A DNA stretch of 64,000 nt from Acarospora socialis (lineage: Eukaryota > Ascomycota > Lecanoromycetes > Acarosporales > Acarosporaceae). Shown piece by piece: positions 1 to 9,149 of this stretch (within the stretch, counting starts at the first letter, position 1; the number at the start of each line of letters is the position of its first letter). Under the pieces are notes generated by a model that saw only the letters and a list, made by a program, of their open reading frames with translations, was not told the origin of the DNA and ran no database searches. Position numbers and translations under genes: made by a program. Location of the stretch: assembly GCA_025617375.2 (NCBI GenBank), contig JAMYGW020000006.1, positions 1,679,001 through 1,743,000 on the forward strand. Reading direction: 5' to 3'.

Positions 1-46
1 AGTGAGTGGCTGACGATGATGCTCAAAGTATCTGAAAAACTCACAG

Positions 47-3005
47 AAGAATAGGAAGGAGCATCCTGGTGCTTCTGTGCACTTTGAAACAAACAGCCTC
101 GAACTACCAGACAGTCAAATGGCTCTTGATCGTACAGGTCGTTCCAGGGTTAAGATCACCGCAGTTGTCGATTGCGCCACAGAAGTCTTGCGGTTGCTGT
201 AAGATTCCTACCTCCGTCCTCCGGATATTTAGTAGTTAACTCGCTCTTAGAGCTCGGAACGGCGGCTACGTAGATGAAGACCAGAGAGACGCCTTCAACA
301 ACGCCGACGTCTTACCGCATACCGAGTACTTATCGCCAAACCTTAGTAGCACAACAGAGTACGCAAACTTCTTGCGCGCGTTGGAAAGTCCAACTTTAAG
401 ATCAGGCGATTCTTGACCGATAGCCTTATCCGCGCGCATGTTGGCGCCTCACAGCAAGAACAAAGGAAGATTGCCAGGACCCTGTTCCTTTACTTTCTGG
501 AGGTCGATCACAACCCGGATGAAGCTCTCAAATGGCTGCTGTCCTCAGCAGAGTCTGGAGACACTATCGCCCAGCCAATCATCTACCGGATGTACACAGC
601 GCTGGAAACTGCTATCCCTGACCGAGTTCCAGTCACTGAGTGGCTTTGGCAAGGGGCCTTACGCGGTTCTCCTGTAGCGCTCGAAGACCTGAAGATCCTA
701 GACCCTGCGCGGTATGTTGATGCCAAGCGGACACTCAATCGTAAGTATGGAGGAATCGGGATTGATATCCTTCAAGGCTTTGAGGCAACAGTACTTGGCT
801 TGGCAGCCGAAGTCATTCGTGTCGCAGAAATACAGAAAATGGGCCAATACGACGGACCTGGGAACCCTAACGCTCATCTTGACTGGGCTAGAGAGGTCAT
901 GGAGGGCTTGGGAATGCTCCACGACCATACATCGAACCCTGGGCTTGGCACCTGCTGGGAACCTGAATGGGAATGCCAGCCAGATGAACTCAAGAAACCT
1001 TGGAGGAACTACTCCGAAGACCCGGAAGCTGCTCTGAGGGATACCTTTCGGATTGAGCATGATATGATTTACTACGTCAGCGCGATCGGAGATACAGTTC
1101 TGCATTACGCGGCTTCGCGAGGTTTCCTCAAGCTCTTGGAATTCCTGTGCATTACCTACGAGCTACCACTCACAGTTATGAACATATGTGCTGAGACCCC
1201 ACTGCTGCAAGCCTGCCGCGCTGGACATGGTAAGATCGTCAACTTCCTCCTTGATCAAGGCGCTAGGCCGGATTTCGCATCACGACGTGGGGAGAGTGCC
1301 ATTCACTGGATCTTCAATATCGAGCCGGAGCTTATGCGGAGCCTTTCCCAGCGACTCATGTCGAGTGGTCAATCACCTGGTGACGTAGCATCGTACCCCA
1401 ACGAACTCCATCTTGCATCCGGCACAGAAATCCAGGTAAGTTTAATTGAATACCTATCACAACATTCCTCGTGCTAACGCACAGAAGGTGGGTGCCCATG
1501 TTGAAGCTAGCTCCGCTTTATGCTGGTCTATTCTGCGCGGAGATGACTCCGTTCTTGCCTGTGTTCTTGGCGAAGATTATGGTAAAACGCCTGAGGAAAA
1601 TAAGTCTATCTGGTCTGCCATCGACTGCGCTTCCCGTTATTGCCAGCCACGATGCTTAGCTGTGTTGCTACATGCAGCGAGACGATACGATGGCGACGAC
1701 CTTGACTCTAATAAGCTTTACGACGGTGTGCGCTCGGCCGTGACTGGCCAGACATTTGACGGGTTATTGTCCCGCATGTTACGCCATGGCAAGAACTGGA
1801 TCAAGGCTTTTGAGCAGACGATATCATTACTGAGAGAAGCCGGAGCATATCCATGCTCGGGTCAGGATGGCCCCAAAGATGGCCTCGAATCTGTCATGGT
1901 TCTGGCCATGACAACCGCTCCTCCAGACATGGTGGGGAGTCTGCTGAAAACTGGTTGGGACCAAGAATTGGCCATACCTGGACCCCAACGTCAGCCTCCG
2001 ATCGCATTCGCCGCTATCGAAGGGAGGAAAGAGGTCTTTACGAGTGTTCTATCCTATGAAGACCTCAAGATTCTGCCGCGGAAATTCCCAGTCTTAAGCG
2101 ATGGGCACAATGTTTATCACTGGATTGTGAAAGGAACAAATCCCAATCTGCTTATTACAGACAAGCTGTTCTCACTTGGCGTGGAGTATCATGAAAATAG
2201 TCTCAAGTCTCCATTCGAGCTAGCAGTCCGCAACGGCGAATTCCACTTGGCTGACTTCTTCCTCCGCCGCTGCGGTGCTGATATCGACCGCATGATAACC
2301 TACGGTTGCGGGATTGACTTTGCTAAATACACCTTCGACAGAGATGTCGCTCTGACACTACTGGGATGCCTGCTGAGCGAACATTCCAACTACCTTTGTC
2401 TGGCGATTCAATATCTACTTCATCGAGGAGCTAGCTCTCTGGTTAACCAGGACAAAGATCTAAACGTCTTCCACATCTCGGCAGTCGGAGGCGCCTACGA
2501 CTACGACACGGACGCAACGGAACTCCTACTTCCGAAGCTCATTCAAACTTTCCCCGACAAGCGCCTCCTGCTCCGACCGTGCAAGGTACGCGAACTGACT
2601 CCGCTGCAGTGGGCGGTCCGACGCGGGAATTCGAGCGCGGAAAGAATCTTCACAAGAGCATCCGGGCTCTCGTCGGAAAATCTTGCGTTTGAGGCTGCCG
2701 GGAGAGAAGCGTGGTGGTGGGCTCGGGACATGTTGTGCCAAGTGCAGCGTATGATCGAGCACAGCAGGCGCAACAATCCAAAGCTCAGGGAGTTCCGTGG
2801 CAGGCTGGAAAATTCGATTGCTCTTTTGCAGCAATCTGGGTTCGTGAGTGAAGAGGATGAGAAGGAGGTAAATGTCCGGGTCTTTTGGTGGCGGTGGTTG
2901 GAGAGGTCGTTTCATGATCCGGATCCAGATGTCAAGGCGATGCAGATATTGGCGCTGCCTTGGATGCTTGCTGCGGAGGGCCTTTCGTTGGGTGATGGCA
3001 ATTGA
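47..3005 (+). CDS. Sel1/ankyrin-repeat protein (5' end outside window)
   Basis: This is the 3' part of a large ankyrin-repeat gene that enters from the left. Exons read 47-198, 251-358, 406-1435 and 1485-3005, giving 936 visible residues; bases 2-46 look like an intron (gtgagt to cacag). Introns are 199-250, 359-405 and 1436-1484, all GT-AG and 47-52 bp long. A Sel1/TPR-like segment (about 480-600) with the pattern EALKWLLSSAESGD precedes ankyrin repeats (about 1090-1320: GDTVLHYAASRG, ETPLLQACRAGHGKIVNFLL). More degenerate repeats follow up to about 2.7 kb (FELAVRNGEFHLADFFL, LTPLQWAVRRGN). No catalytic domain is visible in the part shown. Proteins of this kind are usually scaffolds, often with an upstream kinase or NACHT-like module, but none can be seen here. 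The stop at 3003-3005 follows a Trp-rich tail. Confidence 0.75.
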
Positions 3006-3415
3006 GAAGACGGCGAAGATGGAGCAGCAGATGAAGCAGGTGGTCTCGAAGATACGTGATCAGTAAGTCTCGGCTATTTGTCAGGGTACAGACCGCTTTC
3101 TGGCCATATTATTCCCTTATGGTGTCTAGAACCTCTCTTAATGGAACTGATCTACTGAAGTGTAATGCCTTTAAGATGATACCTACTTCATAATATATTG
3201 TCAATATATTAGTGCACTATAGGAGTAGCTATGAGTGGAACTTCGGATTCTACATGCATAAGGTATCTAGGTAGATGATAATAAGTTGTAAGAGTGAACG
3301 GAAGCTAGCGGGAGCTCCCGAAATCCGTACTTCGTACCACGAGCCCCAGACCTCTTTGGGAATCGATTCCGTTGCTCTACATTCGTTTATAAACGGTTAT
3401 ACCAGAGGGAAGACT
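3006..3415. other. Intergenic spacer, AT-rich
   Basis: This spacer separates the ankyrin gene from the ZIP gene. It is AT-rich near its middle and contains a near-perfect palindrome at 3191-3211. No coding frame with gene-like composition is visible. It probably holds the 3' UTR of the upstream gene and the promoter of the downstream one. Confidence 0.5.
3191..3211. repeat. 10-bp-arm AT palindrome
   Basis: TAATATATTG and CAATATATTA flank a single T. It sits about 190 bp after the ankyrin stop codon and could form a small hairpin in the 3' UTR or cleavage region. Function is not shown. Confidence 0.5.
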
Positions 3416-4895
3416 ATGTTGTACTTCAGGATGATGCAGTCGAGTAGGTCGCGGCTTATGGTATTCATCGCTCTCTGCATTTGTATCGCGCAAGTTGCAG
3501 CTGTTGTGCTGGAAAAGGGGAACGTGTCCATCGGACAACTCACGGTCCCCGAAATCGAGGACAAGCTCCAGGTACGGGAATCCGAATTGTCTAGCACCCA
3601 AACGTCATATCAGTGCTGTCAATCATTGAGAAGCCCTTACTGAATCGGTACCCAGGAATGTCCTCTGGTCCAGTCCCTGAATCAGCACAAGCTTGCAACC
3701 GCTCCCCGAACCTCGTCGATCACCTCGCGCATCTTCTCCGTACTCTTTCCCAGCTCGCCGGCCGTCAATGCGCTGCTAGCCACTCTCTATATCTCTGGCC
3801 CTCCAAGTGAGCTATCACAGTTGGTAGTCCTGGATAGGGGCATGACTGACGCACCCCAGACTTCCTCCTGGCCCTCTGCCCTCCAAACATCGACCCGTCT
3901 TCTCTCTCCGTAATGGTTGCATTTGCGGTGGGCGGTCTATTAGGCGACACGCTGTTTCATCTGTTGCCCGAGATATTCCTTGGCGAAGACTCGCCCGAGC
4001 ATGTCCGCTTCGTACTCGTCGAGCCCAACAAAAATCTACTTCTGGGCGTGGCAATCATGGTTGGATTTGTTACATTCGTAGCTATGGATAAGGGACTACG
4101 GATAGCTACTGGTGGTGAGGGAGGTCATGACCACAATCACGCCCATGCGAACGGCGCGGTGAAGGGCGGAGCGATTGCTACCGAAAGCGCCAAAGCGAGC
4201 GGAGTCGACAGTACCCTACCAAGTAGTGACCTGAAAGCTCGGAAACCTACGACAACTTCGCCCGAGCTGAATAGAGAACGTGATGCGCCGGAGAAGGAGA
4301 TTTCACCCTCTGTCAAACTTGGTGGCTATCTCAACCTTATCGCAGACTTCACACATAATATTACCGACGGTCTCGCTCTCTCATCCTCCTTCTACGCTTC
4401 CCCGACCATCGGCGCCACAACCACTGTGGCCGTCTTCTTTCATGAAATACCCCACGAAGTCGGAGACTTTGCGCTGCTAATCCAGAGTGGGTTCAGCAAG
4501 AGGAAAGCCATGGGCGCACAGTTCGTCACGGCTGTCGGGGCTTTCCTAGGGACCGCGATCGGTATTGCAGTGCAGGAGTTTGGGGGTAATGGAAGTGAAA
4601 CGATAGTGGGAGGAGGGAGGAACGCAGGTTTGCTGGGGACGAGTTTGAACTGGGGAGATATGCTGCTGCCATTTACCGCGGGGACGTTCATGTATGTTGG
4701 CACCGTGGCGGTGATACCGGAGCTCCTCGAGACCGGTCCGGATAGGCGGCTGGAGTTGAGGAAGACGGCGACGCAGTTCGCGGCGATGGCTGGTGGTGCG
4801 GGCATCATGCTAGCGTATGTCTTTCGACCTGACAAAACTACCTTTGTCCTCGTTAAGTTGCTGATGTTATCTGATGCAGCATATCCTGGTCATGA
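3416..4895 (+). CDS. ZIP-family (SLC39/Yke4-like) metal transporter
   Basis: This is a likely zinc (divalent metal) transporter of the ZIP family, closest in style to the ER/Golgi Yke4/ZIP7 group. Exons are 3416-3571, 3656-3806, 3860-4814 and 4880-4895, giving 425 aa. Residues about 7-27 form a signal-peptide-like segment (LMVFIALCICIAQVAA). Transmembrane segments include ALLATLYISG and MVAFAVGGLLGDTLFHLLPE, where HLLPE is typical of TM2. A loop carries the His-rich run HDHNHAHA, expected for metal binding. The ZIP signature follows at about 4330-4470: HNITDGLALS in TM4 and FHEIPHEVGDFALL in TM5 (HEIPHE core). The last exon encodes only about five residues (AISWS), and ZIP proteins commonly end in a hydrophobic helix. 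Other in-frame ATGs lie at 3431 and 3434. It converges on the DsbA-like gene with 142 bp between stops. Confidence 0.9.
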
Positions 4896-5037
4896 TACTA
4901 TTTCATCGCGTCCGACATTGCGTAGCCTTGGGCTATACAAGATTATAGACAAGAATATAGACAGTGTCCTCATTTCGAACATTACGGTTCGACCAACAAC
5001 AAACCCAGTCTCTCAGTGTCGATGTTCCCCTTGGGCC

Positions 5038-6132
5038 TCACCCGCTCTCTTTGATAACCTGCTCAAGTGTCTTGACATACTCCGACACCTTTTTCGCGCC
5101 TTGCAGCGTGAAGTCCCTCCTCTTCCCCTCAATCACGATATACGGAACGGCGTCAATTCCATTCCCCGCCTGCTCCCGGATCAGCATCTTCACGTCCTGC
5201 AGCCCTTCGTACTCGTCTTGAATGAACGTCTTCGCCTCAGCCTCCGGAATGCCGGCGTCCGTCGTCGCTTTCAGCAGCGTGGCTTCCGACGAGGGGTGTT
5301 GTTCGTTTTCGAAATATTGCGAGTATAGCGCTACCTCCCACCCTTCGGATCAGCCCACATCCCATACCCTCCCTTCAACCTCCATCTCCGCTCCGCCCCT
5401 TTTGCTCCCTCCTCTCAAAACGTCCACGAAAGAACAGCATAAAGTGATCCAATAAACATACAATCCACAATCCTCTTCGCAATCTCCTCCCCCTTCTCCT
5501 CCTGCCAATGCCAAATTACCCGATGCGCATCCAATGTGTTGGCCACCGTGCCCCCAAACTTGAAGTCGATCCCCGCCGATTTCCCGTACGCGCTCATCAG
5601 CTTGACGTACATGTCCATCTTCTCGTCCGAGTCGCCATATTTGGACCGCCGGTACCAGGCGTATTTGTCCTCGCCCTCTTTCGTCGCGGTCGGGTAGAGC
5701 TGGTAGGGGAGGTATTTGAGGTGGAATGTTACCGGTGGGGAGGTGGTGCGGATGAGGCGGAGAGCTATGGGTTGGTGAGCGGTTGGGTTAGTTGAGGGTG
5801 GGGTGAGAGGGGAGGCTGGATGCAAGCATACGCGACATCGACTTGACAACGAGAAAGACACTGCATGGAATGCGAAACCTACCTTCATCCAACCTGGCAG
5901 CGGCATAATGTAAGCATGACTAACGTCAGCAAGTTCATGCACAAGGTGACTGTTGTCACGACCTTTTCTTCGCCAAGTATGTCCCTGTACGCAGCGTGCC
6001 GATTAGGGCAAGTCAGCCGTATCATGCACAGCCGCATTGGTGGAGACAGATTGCGTGGCAAGGAAAGAATCTCCAAGACGTACATGGGCAGATTGTGTCT
6101 ATTGTGAAGGATATCTGCGATTCGTAACCCAT
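5038..6132 (-). CDS. DsbA/FrnE-family thioredoxin-fold oxidoreductase
   Basis: This gene encodes 225 aa of the DsbA-like FrnE/2-hydroxychromene-2-carboxylate isomerase family. Exons on the minus strand are 6132-6084, 5984-5963, 5893-5883, 5764-5462 and 5330-5038; the sum is a multiple of three and every junction restores family residues. The active-site region reads TICPWTYLAKKRLDEAL, so the CXXC pair is CPWT (residues 15-18) with only the first Cys kept. Family hallmarks follow: GIDFKFGG, NTLDAHRVI, LYSQYFENEQHPSS, GIDAVPYIVI (cis-Pro loop) and a C-terminal GAKK...YVKTLEQ helix. There is no signal peptide, so it is probably cytosolic. The third exon is only 11 nt and the second 22 nt. One donor (gtcgtg at 5962) is non-consensus. 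The substrate cannot be told from sequence. Confidence 0.87.
5883..5893 (-). other. 11-nt micro-exon of the DsbA-like gene
   Basis: On the minus strand this exon reads gttggatgaag. It lies between introns 5894-5962 (ends gccag) and 5765-5882 (starts gtaggt). Including it yields KKRLDEALRLIR in frame, the conserved helix that follows the active site; skipping it breaks the frame. Confidence 0.75.
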
Positions 6133-6903
6133 TGTTTGAGAGATTTGTACTGGATTGCGTGGCAGGGGTTGAGGGTCGGGTGTCGGATATGTGTACGCAA
6201 CCGAACTATAGACAGGGAGGGCGTCAACTATGCCTCAATTCTCGCAGCTATGAGTTATATGTGGAAAGAATGTCGAAAAGGAAAGGTTATGCAGAGGGAG
6301 TACGGAGTATCACTCTCCTAATTAGGGCCTGATGGTTATCGAACGGCCCGAGGGATCGACGACAACTGACATCATCCGCCGTTTAAGTGTGTGGGGAAAT
6401 GGCGTACTCTACCGAAATAGCATCATTCTGTTGATCACATTGCGGACTATGATGAAGCTGAGATCTCTCTATGGGCTGGAAGGATAATTGCTTCCATATT
6501 CGGTAGAAATCAAGATAATCTGTCACTATCATAAGCAATTTGCCCCAGTGGTGAAGATCTTAAATGCAATGTTTCATATTCGTCAAACGTGATGCTCTCT
6601 GGTTCAGGAACTGGGAGGCAGTTCACGCTAAGACGTCGCTTGCCTTAAGGTAGGTAGTCTACCCGCTAGCTCTAAAGCTCTCCCCGCCACCATAACGTTA
6701 CCTTAGGTACCGACCCGGTTTTGCCCTCTTCAACGCTCCCTCTTCAACGCTTCCGTCCCTTTCCCAACCCCCAACAATCGTTCACGATACAAACCCACAA
6801 TCAATTGAAAATCGCCTTGAATACCTTCGTTCACCAGTATCAAGCAGTAATCCAAAGTATATCATCACATCATCCCCACAGAATCGCCAACGCCAACGTC
6901 ACC
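6133..6903. promoter_or_regulatory. Divergent promoter region, DsbA-like gene / GPI protein
   Basis: A 771-bp region lies between two outward-facing genes. No coding frame is convincing. The last 200 bp before the GPI-protein ATG is pyrimidine-rich, as in many highly expressed fungal genes. It contains a perfect 14-bp tandem duplication (ccctcttcaacgct) at 6724-6751. A palindromic CCTTAGGTACC-like motif lies near 6703-6713. Confidence 0.5.
6724..6751 (+). repeat. Perfect 14-bp x2 tandem repeat in a 5' leader
   Basis: Two adjacent identical copies of ccctcttcaacgct lie about 155 bp upstream of the GPI-protein start codon, within its CT-rich leader or promoter. Confidence 0.8.
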
Positions 6904-7662
6904 ATGAGGACCTTTACTGTCGCTACCATTCTCTCTGCCTCGGCTGCTCTGGTCGGTGCACAAGTTACATAGTAAGTTTAGAGCAGTGTCCTGTCATTGC
7001 AAAGCTGCAACCCATTGCTCCTTGCGTCTCGTAGACTAACTTCTGTTCTCAATGACAGCAATGGAACATCCGGCACGTTCGTTTGCTCGCCAGGTGGTGG
7101 AGCTTACTGCGCGGGAGACTCGCTCTCAACCAACATCATCATCCGGTGTACCGGTACGGCTGGTCAACCGGGCAATTGCAATGACAAGTAAGTGCCATGC
7201 TTCCTTGCGTCTCGATTGCCAACTCACTAACCATCAACAACAGTCTTGCCGGAGTTCCGCCCGTCGGTGTGAAGTCGTTCGCACCATGTTCGTTGCCTCT
7301 ACTAGCTGCCTACAAAGCACTCAATTGCTAACAATGATACAGGCTATGAATCGTCTTCTACAGCTGGTGATGCGGCGTGCTCCTTCAACGGCACTGTTTA
7401 CCCCGACAATGGTAGCTCATTCCCGGTCCCGGTCAGTCCGGCCTCTCCGTCAGGTGGTACATCTCTCCCTAGTCCGACCGGTGTCGCTCCCATCTATCCG
7501 ACTGGCGGCAATGGCACCGGCGTAGCTGGTCCGACCGGCACGGGTGGATCGTCGCCGAACCCCACAGGGCCTGGCGTACCGGTGTACACCGGTGCAGCTG
7601 TGGCCAACAAAGCTGGTGGTGCGTTGGCCGTCATTGGCCTTGCGGCCGCAGCGCTCCTGTAG
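6904..7662 (+). CDS. GPI-anchored Ser/Thr/Gly/Pro-rich surface protein
   Basis: This gene encodes a predicted 186-aa secreted, GPI-anchored protein. Exons are 6904-6971, 7059-7187, 7244-7287 and 7343-7662, and the frame is kept across all three introns. The N-terminus (MRTFTVATILSASAALVGAQ) is a classic signal peptide with likely cleavage after GAQ or nearby. The mature N-terminal half has Cys residues (FVCSP, YCAGD, RCTGTAG, NCND, PCYES, ACSFNG) and N-glycosylation sites (NGT, NGS), like small fungal wall proteins. The second half is a Gly/Pro/Thr linker. The last roughly 20 residues are hydrophobic (AGGALAVIGLAAAALL) after a small-residue stretch, fitting a GPI-attachment signal. I do not recognise a named domain; it is not a CFEM protein because the eight-Cys pattern is absent. 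It probably sits in the cell wall or plasma membrane. Confidence 0.85.
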
Positions 7663-8380
7663 AGGCCAAATTGCCTGAAAGAGTATACAATGGGTCTTGC
7701 ACCAGTACACAAACCGGTGCTGGGGGAATCTATGGTCGGTTGGCGCACAAAGAATCTCTTTCGACTTGGTCAACATTCCCGGCGTTGCGGGAACGTACGC
7801 CATATACGTGTCTTAATGAGCTGAGGTTTACGATGAGCATGTAATGGCTGGATATGGCACAAAGATAACTGAATCAATGATAGACAGCTTCGCAAAGGGT
7901 AGCTTCGATGCTATGAAAATTCAAACATCTACAATCTGAAACTGCATTGTCTCTACTCCTCCTATCTAGCAATAAGGTCGGTTGATTTGTAATATCACTG
8001 GCTCGTACCGGTGAATGGTGGTGGAGTAAAGCTCTCTTGGCTTCAGAGTCAGCTCCATGAAGGAAAAAGAATCAATTAAGGATCTTCGATGCTTGAACAA
8101 TTGTCCCTAAGCGCTCAAGCTCGGCGAGTGCGGCATGTGTTTTGCTTCTTCATGTACACTCTATGTCTGAATTAGAAAGCATGCCCATTCAGTCCCGTAC
8201 ATCTTCCAGACCCTCCTGCATGGCGGCAATCCGAACCGCCAAGAAGCGAGTCGATGGCACTCAAGCCGACCAACATCTCTATCTGAAACAGCATTCGCAG
8301 CAGCGAACATCTAGCGTACACTATACATCACCCCCAATCCTCATCACTGCCCCGTCCCCACCCAAACTAAAACCCCCCCC
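7663..8380. other. Intergenic, convergent 3' region
   Basis: This 718-bp spacer separates the stops of the GPI protein (+) and Mic10 (-). Short open frames occur but none shows protein-like composition or splice-supported extension. It is presumably 3' UTR sequence of both genes. Confidence 0.5.
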
Positions 8381-8880
8381 CTATGACGGCCTCACCATCC
8401 TCAACCCCTCCCTCCCCGTCGGCGCATCCCCTCTCTTGAACATCGCTGCCACACCATCATCAATTAGCCCATCCGTCCCTCCAACATCTTCTCTAGCATA
8501 GAAATCGAAGGGTATAACGGGGATAATACCATCAGCCTCCTCCCACGCCCTACCGGCACCGAACCCCAACCCGACCCACGCCGGCCATGCCCTTCGCTTG
8601 AACAGGAGGACGGAGAAGACGACGCCGAAGGAGAGGCCGAGCGAAGAGCGGATTAGGAGCGAGGAGATGGCGTGGTCCCACTGTCGCGTTGGCGGGAGGT
8701 GGTCAGCTCGGGTTCTGTCTGAGAGGGGAGAATAGGGAGAGAGAGAGGAGGTACGGAAAGGAGGGGCATGTGTGGAGGGCGCATCATGCGGCATACCTTT
8801 TCGTTGAGCAGAGCTTCGCTGACGGGCTTGCCGGGCCGCACGACGGGCGCCGAGGGGGTGGGTGGTGGTGTGTCGGCCAT
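8381..8880 (-). CDS. MIC10: MICOS complex subunit Mic10
   Basis: Mic10 is the small inner-membrane protein that shapes mitochondrial crista junctions. Exon 1 (8880-8797) encodes MADTPPPTPSAPVVRPGKPVSEALLNEK. A 116-bp intron (8681-8796) follows and exon 2 starts WDHAISSLLIRSSLGLSFGVVFSVLLF. The family's two membrane helices with their glycine motifs are clear: GLSFGVVFS in the first, and GLGFGAGRAWEEAD in the second. Unspliced, exon 2 runs to 8381 for 127 aa, long for Mic10. A second GT-AG intron at 8446-8529 (84 bp, in frame, with a CTAAT branch point) would shorten the protein to 99 aa, close to the usual 90-100. I favour the spliced form. The gene is divergent from URB2 with 269 bp between start codons. 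Confidence 0.88.
8446..8529 (-). other. Probable in-frame (84-bp) intron in MIC10
   Basis: The donor gtatta follows a G that ends codon GAT-G. The acceptor gtggcag precedes CGATGTTC, and a ctaat branch-like motif lies about 23 nt before it. The length is a multiple of three and there is no stop inside, so retention or splicing changes 28 residues only. Splicing gives a protein of typical Mic10 size. Confidence 0.55.
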
Positions 8881-9149
8881 GAAGGTGGAGAAGCTGGTGT
8901 TTGGTCAGAGCAGGTCGGAAGGAAATGTATCGTTCTAATTGAATCCTACTTGTTTCCTGAGCTTTTGGTGATAAAGGTATTGAGAGGTGGGTCGAGTATG
9001 GTCTTCTTGGATTGACTGGAGCTTGTTCGGATGTCAGGGTTGAAGCTCGGATAAATTAGCTTCGACCAATCAGGATGCAGCAATTTTTCTGCTTCGAGGT
9101 AACGAGCAATAACGGCAATCCACTCAATCCTATCGCGAGTGCAGAACAA
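8881..9149. promoter_or_regulatory. Bidirectional promoter MIC10 / URB2
   Basis: Only 269 bp separates the MIC10 ATG (minus) from the probable URB2 ATG at 9150 (plus), so both promoters must lie here. An in-frame upstream ATG at 9075 could instead start URB2 and would shorten this region to 194 bp. No recognisable operator is visible. Confidence 0.55.

Noticed and set aside
405-416. Apparent frameshift in the left-edge ankyrin gene
   Set aside because: A 47-bp GT-AG intron (359-405) joins the two frames in phase, so no frameshift is needed.
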